From Setophaga petechia (taxonomy: Eukaryota; Chordata; Aves; Passeriformes; Parulidae): a stretch of DNA of 64,000 bases. The notes beneath the pieces were generated by a model that did not search any database, was not told the DNA's origin, and worked only from the letters and a program-made list of their open reading frames with translations. The stretch spans positions 989,501-1,053,500 of the forward strand of contig JANCRA010000003.1 in assembly GCA_024362935.1 (NCBI GenBank). Reading direction: 5' to 3'. The first letter of the stretch is position 1, and each line of letters starts with the position of its first letter. The translations under genes were made by a program, and so were the position numbers. Of this stretch, positions 22,075 through 32,099 are shown piece by piece.

Positions 22075-23307
22075 CTCTCTGAACAGCCAGAATTGTATTT
22101 CCAACCCTCTTCTGTCTATGTTTATGTTGGATGTGTAGACACAGACTGGCTAGCTACAGGTAGAGCCCTTGAAGAGCCCAAGTCTCAAGGTATCTGTGCA
22201 GAGAACAAACGTTGTTAAATCTCTGTCCAGAGCACCACGAGCTCTCACCTCCCCACCAGGGCCGGGAGGCCGTGAGGCTGTTAAAGCCCTCTTCCCACTC
22301 TGCCCAATGTTGCCATTAATATGTAAAAGCTTAAGCTTGCTAAAGGGATTATTTCCCATCCTATCTGATTGTAAACTGGCATTTCAATGATTACATGTAT
22401 CTTTTTGTCATTTCCTCGTAAAACATCTTATTCTTGAACAGCATAATTGGTCTCTTACTAATGTTTAATGAATGATTAAATCAGCATAAATGCAACATAC
22501 AGCTCGACATGGAAAGCATGTTTACAACCTCTAGAGCCACAAAAAATGTATTTTTTGCAATATAGGTTTTAAACCCTTGTAGTTTCCTAATTATGAACTT
22601 TCTGGTATATTTCACATTAAATACATGGGAAAGAAAATGTGAATTTGCCTGTGTGAGCTCAGAAGCAATTCAGCCACTTATCATTGTGTTTGAATTCATA
22701 ACCTGTGTATTAACAACACCTCTGTGGTTTTCATTTAAGTACATTATATAATCTTCCCAAATTAAAAGCCAATTAAAGTCACATCATTGCAGAGCTCAGG
22801 CAGGTAAGTCCTTGTGGAGATGGCTGAGCAAGGACACTTCCTTGCACTGGCACATCACATTAACCAGAGAGACTCCAGGTCTTGCCCAAGAAAAGGAGTC
22901 CAAGTCAAAAAAAGCATCAGATGTTTACCTGAGTGTAAAGAGAAATGGAAAGCTATTTCTTCAAAGAAGAGAGAAATATGGGAGGATACAAATCCAGCTT
23001 GCTGAAAGTCTTTTAAGACAAATGGAAACTCAATTATGATCTCAGGGTCACAGATGTGAGATTAACTTGAGAAAGTCCACTTTAATCAAGGACCCTTCTG
23101 ACAAAACTCAGACCCATAAAACTGATATATGCCTTACCAGGGTGACTGCAGCACTCCAGAATCTTGTAGGAGTGGAAAAACCAAGTGAAGTCCTAAGGTT
23201 TACCTGTCCAGATGCAGCCAGTGGAGTTAGGGGAGGATCACTGATCCTCTCCAGGTCACTGGCTCAGGAAGGATCCTCCCATCTCAACAAGTACAGAGAA
23301 GCCAGGG
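22075..23307. other. Unique AT-rich sequence
   Basis: About 22310-22800 is repeat-free and AT-rich with words such as GATTAAATCAGCATAAATG and TTAATGAATGA. This texture is often seen in conserved noncoding DNA near developmental genes, but conservation cannot be judged from one sequence. No exon is recognised. Confidence 0.4.
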
Positions 23308-23393
23308 AGATGGGAATTTCAATCTTCCAGGAGAAGATGCAAAAACATTCTGCTTTCTCTGTAGAAATATGGCAGGGAAGTGAGCACAACAAA
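23308..23393. repeat. Unclassified dispersed repeat (copy 1)
   Basis: About 86 bp closely match 26360-26444: TCTTCCAGGAGAAGATG, AAACATTC, TGTAGAAATATGGCAGGGAA and GTGAGCACAACAAA are shared. Similarity stops abruptly on both sides, so this looks like an interspersed element or fragment rather than a segmental duplication. The family is not recognised. Confidence 0.8.
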
Positions 23394-23716
23394 GCAAAGC
23401 AGCCTGCTTAGGCAGAAAACTGGCATTAGCACAAGAATATATCAGAACAAGCCAAATAGTTTGGGGGTGGAAGTTAGAGCTCCCAAGCACGGAGGTGCTG
23501 AAGCAGCTCTTTGACAGATGCTGCAGGGCCAAGGAAATGCATGGGTTTGGAATGAGGCTGCATTTGTCTGTGAAGGGGCTGGGGGTCTGTTTTCCCTTCA
23601 AAGCTGCTATCTACATTGTCCAGCAATAAAGTTTCTCTGCAAGAGCAGGAAGGAAAAAGACACTGTGAGGCAGCATCCTTGAGGTGTGCAGGGCCCATGC
23701 CAGGCTGCTGGCTGAT

Positions 23717-23845
23717 CCTGGGATTCAGCTGCACCATGGAATTGTTAAGGAGAGAAAAGATCTCCAAATCACCAGCTGGCCAGCTCTCCTGGGATTCAGC
23801 TGCACCATGGAACTGTTAATTTGAGAAAAGATCTCCAAGATCACC
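23717..23845. repeat. 71-bp offset direct duplication touching a CR1
   Basis: CCTGGGATTCAGCTGCACCA starts at 23717 and 23788. Each copy is followed by TGGAA, TTGTTAA or CTGTTAA, and GAGAAAAGATCTCCAA. The right copy runs directly into a CR1 (23816 on), whereas the left copy stops just after TCTCCAAATCACCAG. This suggests that a CR1 junction was duplicated locally. Confidence 0.85.
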
Positions 23846-23925
23846 AAGTCCAACCATTCCCCCAGCTCTGCCAAGGCCACCCCTAAGCCACAGCCCCAAG
23901 TGCTGCTGTCTGGAGATTTCCCGAG
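23816..23925 (-). mobile_element. CR1 LINE fragment, 3' region
   Basis: AGATCTCCAAGATCACCAAG, TCCAACCATTCCCCCAGC, TCTGCCAAGGCCACCC and CCAAGTGCTG are the reversed CR1 3' region. The terminal microsatellite is missing or lost in the duplicated leader. Confidence 0.85.
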
Positions 23926-26359
23926 CTCCCTCTGCACCTCTACTAAAGAAATTTCTTTTCTTATTCTGGAGAGGAGGAGAAATGGGGGTTTTATCCAACC
24001 AGACCAGCATGATGCCCACACAAATGGATTTTCCCTTCTGCTCTCCCACAGCTGTTGCTATTCCCCATGTGCTTTTATGACAAAACTCCACAGTCAGGAC
24101 TTTCTGCCCACTGCCCAACCTGTGGCCTTGTCCATAAAGCCCAGCTGACAGGAATTCTCCCTGCAGCCTCCTTTACCATGGAATCTTCCTATATCTTGCT
24201 GCTTCCATCCACTTTTGGACTGCAGCATACAAGGCAGTAAAAAAAGAAGATAATTGGGTGGTCTGTTATGGTAACAAATGCAAACAAAATGAAAAAAAAT
24301 TTAAAAACTAATTAAAATGGCAAAACAATGTCTTATAAAGGAATTTCAGTATTAAAAAATAAATGGGGAATCAATATTCCATTTTCTGAGGTTTTGCTGT
24401 AACATTTCACAAGGGTCACAGCAGCCTCACCAGCAGCATGATCCAACTGGTGTCTCAGCACTTCATCCAGCTACCACTGCTCCACAGACTAAATCTGAGT
24501 TTTGCAAACACTTTCCTGGTCTCATCATCTGGTTCATAAAACCACTGAGGGATTTTAAAGGCACCACAGGCAGGTGCACTTTTAGCTGGCATCCCAGTTT
24601 GGATCCATGGCATGCCCTACCCACCAGCAGGAGCAAGTGTTACTGCTCTCAGCAAAACCAACCCAGATTTATTCATTCACACATGAGGAAAAAAAGGCAG
24701 GAGTTGAAACCAGCACAGATTCACCCATTAAAAAGAACAAAAAGCCAAATCAGGTAATGCAAGAGCACAATATTTTAACCAAAATGCAAATAAAAATTAA
24801 TTATCAAAACCTTTGGAAATTTCTGGCCTAGGTGTCTGATGCTGTCATGACAAGACCACAGCCTGAAAGTGATCCCAGGCTGTTTTTTAAAATGCTGAAC
24901 AAAAACACAGTGCCAGAGAATGACTCTTCAATGAGCATTTATCCCTGCATTCCCACCCCTGGCAGGTCAGCACTGGGTGCTGGGGCTGCTCTGCTTTGCA
25001 AATCTTCTGAGATACTGAAATAGCCAAAAAAAGATGTTCCTGTGAGAATAACAAGTGAAAAATTCAAGCTAAATGTTGGAATAACCAACTTTCCAAGCCA
25101 AATTGATTCGAGGTATCTTATTTGCTTTTTATGTAAACACAGGTAAGCTATTCTTGTATTTTTAGGAAAATAATGGAAATAAAACCAAAAAGTAATGCAG
25201 TGTCAAACTCCTTCAAGCATGCCCTGATCTGTCACTAAGGGAATCCTCCCCAGCCATGTTTGAGGGCTCCACATGAACCATGGCAGTGTCTAAAGCTGCT
25301 CTGTTTGCTCTCTCTGACACAGCCCAGTGGTTTCAGTCAACACAGATACCTGGAGACTGCCGACTTCAAACATTGTTTATTGAGCAAACAACCACCCTAC
25401 AGCTCAAAAGGCAAAGGGAGGGGGGAGGAAAAGATGGGGAAGTGTCCCTGTGAATGTGAGTCAGGAGGGACACGAGCCAGCCAAGGATGTTGAAGAATAT
25501 AGCAAATATTTTATTGCCAAAACCAATGGACCAAGGATAAAATAGCAAAACCTAGAGCCATGTATGGACTGGGATGTCTGGGTTAGAATCCCTGCCAAGA
25601 AGGTGCTTAATCCTCAAGATAATAAAATTCTCTGGGTGCTGCAGTTTCCACTTGAAAAGTCTTCACAGCACCTGCATTTCAGCTGCTGGGCACTCATGTG
25701 GCACCAAGTCCTGCAGAGCACTGTGGGATTCCTGCATGGAATCTTCTAGGGAGGAAAAAGGGAGGATCTACCCAATCAAAAATAAAAGGGGAAGGACACA
25801 CTAGTGGCTAAAATATTCTGTTACATCACACGAGATTTCTCATGCATCCTGTACCAAACTTGATCCTCCTTTTGTAAAATTATTCAAGATTCAGGGTCAG
25901 AGGGAAAACAAGAGATTTCTGAGTGCTGTAAACTTCTTGGTCTTCCACCACTGTGGTTTAGTTTTAAAACAACCCACATTTAATCACATCTCTCCTGGGA
26001 CAGGACACAGAGTTGTTGTAAAGCCAAACAAATGAAACAGAGACAGACCAACAGATCACTCAAGCTTATGTTGCCCATTTCAGAATGTTTTCCAAGGGTT
26101 TGCATCTCCATGGGCTTTTGACATGACTTACCTGGAGAGGTGCATGGCATGGAAATGCCCTCCATCTCTGGAAATGTCAGCAAATCTTCTGTTCCCAACA
26201 AACCAGCTGAGCCTGGAAAAGGGACTGGAGATGGAGTGAAGATGATACTGTGAGACATTACTGTGAAAGAGAAGGATCCATGAAGGGAAGCAGAGATGGC
26301 ACAAAGCAGAATGGGAGCATGGAACATACAAAACATGTAAAAGATGGGAACATACAAAA
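23926..26359. other. Unique noncoding sequence
   Basis: No gene recognised. Overlapping frames on both strands are below 85 codons. About 24240-24380 is strongly A-rich. Positions 26320-26365 contain short internal repeats of GAACATACAAAA. Confidence 0.4.
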
Positions 26360-26444
26360 GATGGAAATTTCGATCTTCCAGGAGAAGATGTGAAAACATT
26401 CAGCTTTTCCTGTAGAAATATGGCAGGGAAGTGAGCACAACAAA
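26360..26444. repeat. Unclassified dispersed repeat (copy 2)
   Basis: This copy of the element at 23308-23393 is in the same orientation, with a few substitutions. The matching minus-strand frames (23284-23601 and 25980-26544) share a similar peptide only because the DNA is repeated. Confidence 0.8.
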
Positions 26445-26520
26445 ACCCATGGAGAAAAGCACAGAAGCCTTTCTGAGTTTCCCCACATAATGGTGGCTCA
26501 AGGCTGTGCAATTGGAACAT

Positions 26521-26625
26521 TGTGGTATTTCCTGAGGCCCCCATCGTTGGAAGGAAATGATGACTCTGACTCCATGTTCTTAGAAGGCTAATTTATTATT
26601 TTATGATCTACATTATATTAAAGAA
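26521..26625 (-). mobile_element. LTR, family B (copy 2), left part, split by a family A LTR
   Basis: The 3' end of a minus-sense family B LTR: TGTGGTATTTCCTGAGGCCC, then GACTCCATGTTCTTAGAAGG, CTAATTTATTATTTTATGAT and ATTAAAGAA. It is cut at 26625 and resumes at 27017. Outer flanks gaacat and ggtcat match at 4 of 6 positions. Confidence 0.92.
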
Positions 26626-27010
26626 TGTTGCAGATATCTTTTATGAAAAATCCTTTCCTTAGGATTTTTTCTCCTGAGAAGCTGAGAGGCCTCAAAAACA
26701 AAATGTAAACATTGGTTATCTGCTGCTGTGGAATGCAACAGGTGCATCTGTTATTGGCCCATGTTGGATGTTTGTAATTAATGGCCAATCACAGCCCAGC
26801 TGGCTCAGACAGAGAGCCCAGGCCACAAGCCTTTGTTATCATTCCTTCCTATTCTATTCTTAGCTAGCCTTCTGAGGAAATCCTTTCTTCTATTCTTTTA
26901 GTATAGTTTTAATGTAATATATATCATAAAATAATAAATCAGCCTTCTGAAAGATGGAGTCAGATCCTCGTCTCTTCCCTCATCCTAAGACCCCTGTGAA
27001 CATGGTCACA
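26626..27010 (+). mobile_element. Solo LTR, family A (copy 5), nested in a family B LTR
   Basis: 385 bp, starting TGTTGCAGATATC and ending GTGAACATGGTCACA. Flanks aaagaa (26620-26625) and aaagaa (27011-27016) are a perfect 6-bp duplication. Orientation is opposite to the host LTR. The early inverted repeat is intact but for the last base of the right arm (GGATTTTTT). The nesting shows family A was active after this family B insertion. Confidence 0.97.
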
Positions 27011-27016
27011 AAAGAA

Positions 27017-27328
27017 TGCTATACTAAAACTATTCTAAAGAATAGAGAAAGGATACAAGCAGAAGGCTAAAAGATACTAATGAAAACTCATGACTGCTTC
27101 CAGAGTCCATCACAGCTTGGCACTGATTGGTCATTAAGTGAAAAAAATTCACATGAAACCAATGAAACACTCACCTGTTAGAGAAACAATGTCCAAACCA
27201 TATCCCAAAGCAGCAAAACACAGGACAAGCAAATCAGATAATATTGTTTTCCTTTTTCTCTGAGGCTTCTCAGCTTCCCAGGAGAAAATCCTGGGCAAAG
27301 AGATTTTTCAGAAAATATGATGGTGACA
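27017..27328 (-). mobile_element. LTR, family B (copy 2), right part
   Basis: Continues the LTR begun at 26521: TGCTATACTAAAAC, AGAAGGCTAAAAGATAC, ACTGATTGGTCATTAAGTG, CCCAAAGCAGCAAAACACAG, CTTCTCAGCTTCCCAGGAG and TTTTTCAGAAAATATGATGG, ending TGACA. With the nested LTR and one target copy removed the element is about 417 bp. Confidence 0.93.
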
Positions 27329-28857
27329 GGTCATCTTCTGTAGTGCACATTAGAGGGGGAGAAAATGCAGAGAAAAGCCCAAGTAGGCAATGGGTTGTGA
27401 GAAGGAACACATTCTTCTCCATCCATTTGCAGGGTGAAGAGGTGCTGGCATCCCAGATTCCTTCCTTACAGGAAGCCTGGGCACTGCTTCTTCTCAGTCT
27501 CAGTATTGTCACAGCTGTCACCACTGCCAAGCAAGCTGTGGTGCCACCCTGTGCCCCTCTTTCCAGGGAGGATATTCCCAGTTTCCATCTCAGGGCAGGA
27601 GAACTGGCATGGCAGAGCCCTCGCAGATGGGTGAGCAAACCCACAGCTGGCCCTGCAGCTTGCATTTAGACAATTACACACCCTGCCAGCAGCCACGCTT
27701 CTTGGAAGGGACTGTGCTCTAAATATTTCACTGCCTGCTGCCCGTGGCCACTAAACACTGACAAATGCTCCTGTAACAAAGGCTTGGGTTCTGGACCTCA
27801 AACCTGTTCAGCCCCAAACTTCAGCCTTGTTCCTGGAACTCATCCTCACCCTGGTAAGGTTGTTTTAGTGGGATTGGGTCAACACAGCTGCACGTGCTTC
27901 CTGCAGTTCTTTTTATTCTATCTGCTTTCTTTTTTAATTCTCAGCGTTTTATTGTTTCTGGTGAGTTTAATTTAAGAAAAAACACTTGATTTCTGGTTTT
28001 CTGGGGTTCGGTTTGGTTTCTTTTTCAAGTCAACAAAATCCCCCACAATCCTGCACCTCCAGTGAAAGGAAAACTTTCCCTGCCAGAATTAAGTGGAGGT
28101 GGCAGAAATGAGGATATTTGAACAAAGAAAGCAGGAGTGATCACTACCCCATTGCTGGAGCACACAGGGAAAGGAAAGACAGAAATGGAACAGCAGCAGT
28201 GAAAAATATGCATGCATATTCAACCCCTTTGTCAAAAAACCTTGTGCTGCAGCATTTCAATTAACAAAGTAGGATGGTTTACCTGATAAAATGCTCCCTG
28301 TGTGAGTGTAATTACATATTTATGCCCCACAGAGATTTTTTAATTTCTCTTCAGTTTGTTTGCCTTGAAAGTATTTGTCACTGGAAATGTTCTTGATGTG
28401 TAATTTTAAGGCAGGGTTGGCCAAATGTGTAGTTTGTTTTCATTTTAGATTTACTTCGCTGAAGAAGGATTGGAAGATAATGTATATTTTCAGAGCAAAG
28501 GAAAAAAAAATCAATAAGGAAGGTGATACATGAACCAGCTGCAGAAAAAAATGCAGTCAATTGCTGCTTCAGAAATTTAATTCTTTTTTTCTTTCTCTTT
28601 CTCTTGCTTTAAATAAATTCTCAGGTGCTTGAAACAGCTTATTGTTCTGCCCCTTTCATTTTGTCCTTGCTCCCCAAATGCATCTCTTATGTTTCCAGAG
28701 AGGCTGCAATGAACAGGCAGATTTTTGGTCATTGTTTTTCTATTATTTGAGCCCTTCCTGAGTAATCCCTGCCCTGGAGTCTCAGGGCTGGGCACCCTCC
28801 TACCTTCAGCAAGGCTTTATAGGTGTGCTGGAGCCCAGAGGTGCATTCAATAGATTT
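27329..28857. other. Unique noncoding sequence
   Basis: Frames at 27244-27669 and 27270-27665 overlap on opposite strands and begin in the LTR, so neither is credible. A pyrimidine-rich stretch lies at about 28580-28612. No gene or further repeat is recognised. Confidence 0.4.
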
Positions 28858-28862
28858 TGAGT

Positions 28863-29261
28863 TGTGGTATTTGCTGGGTCTCCAGGATGAAGGAGGAATT
28901 GAGAATCTGACTCCATGTTCTTAGAAGGTTAATTTATTATTTTATGATTTATATTATATCAAAGAATGCTATACTAAAATTATACTACAGAATATAGAAA
29001 AGATACAGACAGAAGGCTTAACAAGATACTAATTAAAAACTTGTGACCACTTCCAGAGTCCTGACACAGCTGGACCATGATTGGTCATTAAATTAAAACA
29101 ATTCACATGCTGGATAAACAATCTCCAACCACATTCCAAAGCAGCAAAACACAGGAGAATCAATGAGATAATTATTGTTTTCATTTTTCTCTGAGGCTTC
29201 TCAGCTTCCCAGGAGAAGAAATCCTGGTGAAGGGAGTTTTCCAGAAAATATGACAGTGACA
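28863..29261 (-). mobile_element. Solo LTR, family B (copy 3)
   Basis: 399 bp on the plus strand, from TGTGGTATTTGCTGGG to AAATATGACAGTGACA. Flanks share tgagt (28858-28862 and 29262-29266); a sixth base matches only if the boundary is shifted by one. Internal blocks GATTGGTCATTAAATTAAAA and TCCAAAGCAGCAAAACACAG match the other B copies. The sense strand carries ATAAAATAATAAATTAACC near the 3' end. Confidence 0.94.
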
Positions 29262-29267
29262 TGAGTT

Positions 29268-30546
29268 GCCCAAGTCCTTGTCCTCACTTCTGCAAGTGCT
29301 GGGCTGGGTCAGGGCTTGGCAGAGCACAACTCCTGTAAATGCATTGTCACACCTCAGTTTAGCCACGGAAATGCAAAGTTAAGACTTTGGAGAGCTGCTT
29401 GAATGCTCAGGGAAGAGCAGAACTCCTGCTCCCACCAAAATCCACCCTGCTGTTACTGGGTTTCCCCCCCTTATTTCCTCCAAAGTTCCTCAGGAAGGAC
29501 AGGAAACAATCTGAAGGTCAAACCCACACCAGTTTTGGCTGGGGCACAGCACAACAGCAGGTCACTGCTGGCTGGGGAGGTCAGTGAGTTTCAGAGAGAT
29601 TTTTGGAGAGGTTTCCTCAATAACTTCAGCCAAGACCTGAGAGGCCACCCCAGCATAAACCATATTATGAGGATTATTCCCAGTTCAACCTTGCAGGAAA
29701 GGAGGAATTTGGAGCAGTGTCAGGAGACAAATCCATGACCCTTCCCAAAGCCCAGGTGTGCTGATGGCACAGAGATGATTGTGCTGGGGCAAGCTGAGCT
29801 TCTGGCTCTGCAGGTGACAAACACCCAGATCCATCTCCTGGACCTGACAGCAATTTCTGACACTGCCATGGCTGGATCCATCTCACAGGCCTGGAGGAGA
29901 GAAATGAGTCCTGGAGCTGGCTCTGCTCCTTCCTCCCTGACAGATCCCAAGGGTCAGGAATGGCATCTGTTCTGTCTCTTCCAGGATGCAGAAGGGGAGC
30001 TCGTGTCTTCCTGCTCCCAGGTTGTGTGAGAGCTCCAGGAAAGAGGCTCAGAGATGGGATTCAACCCCAGTGCCTGCCAGACTGTGACACTTCCCTGCCA
30101 CAGCCAGGATTGTCTTCTCTGCCCCCAGCTGTCCCAGTGTCCCTGAAGAAAAGCTCCAAGATGAAAGACAAAGGAGCTGGCAAAGGCCCAGCATGTGCTG
30201 GTGGGAAATTATGTTGGGGATGAGGAAAACATGCAAAGGAAATGCCCAAAAATCTTAAACACTCCAACGTATCATCAGGATAACAATGCTCTGCTACAGC
30301 TCCTCTGGACAGAGATTTTTTCTCTCCCCACACTTTGGTTACCCAAGAAATGCAAACTTCCCTTCAGGAAAAAATCTGGAGCTGCCACCACTGTGCTCTC
30401 TCTGTGTTTGGTGCCTGTCCCACTCGAGGGTGATTGCCAACAGCCAAAAAAGCTGATATGGCTTAACACAGAGCAGGAAGAGCATTCTGCTGCTGCACAG
30501 GGTTCCTGCCCAGCTGTAAATCAGCTGCTACCTTGGAAAGCATCAG
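29268..30546. other. Unique noncoding sequence
   Basis: Overlapping frames of 60-120 codons on both strands (29387-30557) reflect a moderately GC-rich stretch with few stops. None shows a recognisable domain. Confidence 0.4.
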
Positions 30547-30552
30547 GTCAGG

Positions 30553-30931
30553 TGTGACCGTGTTCACAGGGGTCCGAGGATGAGGGAAGAGATGAGGATC
30601 TGACTCCATGTTTCAGAAGGCTGATTTATTATTTTATGATATATATTATATTAAAACTATCTAAAAGAATAGAAGAAAATATTTCATCAGAAGGCTGGCT
30701 AAGAATAGAAAAAGAAGGAATGATAACAAAGGCTTGTGTCTCGGACAGAGAACCCGAGCCAGCTGACTGTGATTGGCCATTAATTAGAAATAACCACATG
30801 AGACCAATCCCAGATGCACCTGTTGCATTCCACAGCAGCAGATAACCATTGATTACATTTTGTTCCTGAGGCCTCTCAGCTTCTCAGGAGAAAAAATCCT
30901 AAAGGATTTTTCATAAAATGTGTCTGTGACA
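30553..30931 (-). mobile_element. Solo LTR, family A (copy 6)
   Basis: 379 bp on the plus strand, from TGTGACCGTGTTCACAGG to TGTGTCTGTGACA. Flanks gtcagg (30547-30552) and gtcagt (30932-30937) match at 5 of 6. The loop of the terminal inverted repeat is shortened to 4 bases. A CR1 begins immediately after the right flank. Confidence 0.95.
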
Positions 30932-30937
30932 GTCAGT

Positions 30938-31200
30938 TTCTTCTCCAGGGACAGGACAAGAGGAAAGAGCCTTGGGTTGCACCAAGGGACGTTTAGGTTG
31001 GTATAAGGAAAAAATATTATCACAAAAAAGGTTGTAAGCACTGGAAAAGGTCCAAGGCGTTGGGATCCCCTGGAGGGATTTAAATGATGTGTGGATGTGG
31101 CACTTGGGGACGTGGCTTAGTGCAGGTGTGGCAGCGCTGGAAGAAAATTTGGACTCAATGATCTTGGAGGCCTTTTCCAAACAAAATTATTCTGTGATTC
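30938..31200 (+). mobile_element. CR1 LINE fragment, 3' end
   Basis: GGGACAGGACAAGAGGAAAG, TTGGGTTGCACCAAGGG, CCCTGGAGGGATTTAAATG, GTGGATGTGGCACTTGGGGA and GGCCTTTTCCAAACAAAATT, then ATTCTGTGATTCCC. Parts around 31010-31060 have lost sequence relative to other copies. The LTR on its left abuts or has replaced its 5' boundary. Confidence 0.92.
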
Positions 31201-31469
31201 CCATCTCAGACAGCAGCCCTCTGTCCAAGCAGCAGTGTGAAAATGAGGCAAAGCAGCTCTCAGGTGCACAAAGCCATGCCTGACCATCCAGACAAAGAAA
31301 CAAGGGTGCTGCATATTGGCTTGAGCTCTCCCGATCCTGTGATATGAGAAATCTCACAATCTTCATAGAGCTCCACCACAGGGTTTTGCAAAAGTTTTCC
31401 TACACAAGAAATGCTACTGTATGGTCACCAACATCCTCAGTTAACCACTGCAAGCCTGGCTGTTAAGCA
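31201..31469. other. Unique spacer
   Basis: Nothing recognisable between two plus-strand CR1 fragments. Confidence 0.4.
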
Positions 31470-31773
31470 GGAGGCAGAGTTTTGAAAAGGGCATGGAGTC
31501 ACAGGGCAATGGGGAATGGCTCCAAACTGGCAGAGGGCAGGGTTGGATTAGAAATTAGGAAGAAATTCCTTACTCTGAGGATGGTGAGACACCAGAACAG
31601 GTTGCCCAGAGGAGCTGTGGCTGCCCCATCCCTGGAAGTGTTCAAAACCAGGTTGGATGAGGCCTGGAGCACCCTGGGATAGTGGAAGGTGTCTCTGCCC
31701 TTGCTAGGGGGGTGGAACTGGATGGTCTTGAAGGTCCCTTCCAACCCAGAGCATTCTGTGATTCTTTGATTCC
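31470..31773 (+). mobile_element. CR1 LINE fragment, 3' end
   Basis: About 300 bp: GGGCATGGAGTCACAGGGCA, ATTAGGAAGAAATTCCTTAC, GGATGGTGAGACACCAGAAC, GGTTGGATGAGGCCTGGAGC and GGTCCCTTCCAACCCAGAGC, ending ATTCTGTGATTCTTTGATTCC. The intact tail marks the 3' end. It lies about 145 bp upstream of the minisatellite. Confidence 0.95.
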
Positions 31774-31918
31774 TCGTTCCAGCTTCCACAGGCAGGTTTG
31801 GCTCTGGCCCAGCTGGAGAGCAGCTCCCCTGGCAGGCAGCATCCCAGGGCTGCCAGCCAGACCAGTGCCTCTTGGCAGCCCTACCCTGCAGTTCCTGCAG
31901 AAAAGTTAGCAAGCACTG

Positions 31919-32099
31919 CTGGCCAGGCTGCCAAACTGCCCTGCACCCCAAAGCTGGCCAGGCTGCCAAACAGCCCTGCACCCCAAAGCTGGCCAGGCTG
32001 CCAAACTGCCCTGCACCCCAAAGCTGGCCAGGCTGCCAAACAGCCCTGCACCCCAAAGCTGGCCAGGCTGCCAAAGAGCCCTGCACCCCAAAGCTGGCC
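31919..32099. repeat. 35-bp minisatellite, five full units plus six bases
   Basis: Units start at 31919, 31954, 31989, 32024 and 32059, with a final partial at 32094. Each begins CTGGCCAGGCTGCCAAA and ends CCCTGCACCCCAAAG. The variable position reads CTG, CAG, CTG, CAG, GAG in units 1-5, so the first four form an A-B-A-B pattern. Because 35 is not a multiple of three and no unit contains stops, several frames on both strands stay open; the apparent 259-, 143-, 137- and 104-codon frames here come from this. Confidence 0.98.

Noticed and set aside
23284..26544. Two minus-strand frames sharing a ~28-residue peptide
   Set aside because: The shared part is exactly the 86-bp dispersed repeat; the remainder of the frames is unrelated.
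20637..29261. Family B LTRs at 20637, 26521 and 28863 as provirus pairs
   Set aside because: The first is in the opposite orientation, and the other two are too close together (under 2 kb) with unique DNA between them and separate flanking sequences.
11024..30931. A short peptide ending FTGVSG or FTGVLG recurring at the ends of several frames
   Set aside because: It is the translation of the family A LTR terminus and not a protein motif.
31919..32099. Possible CRISPR-like array (regular 35-bp periodicity)
   Set aside because: There are no unique spacers between repeats; the units are head-to-tail, and the surroundings are vertebrate.
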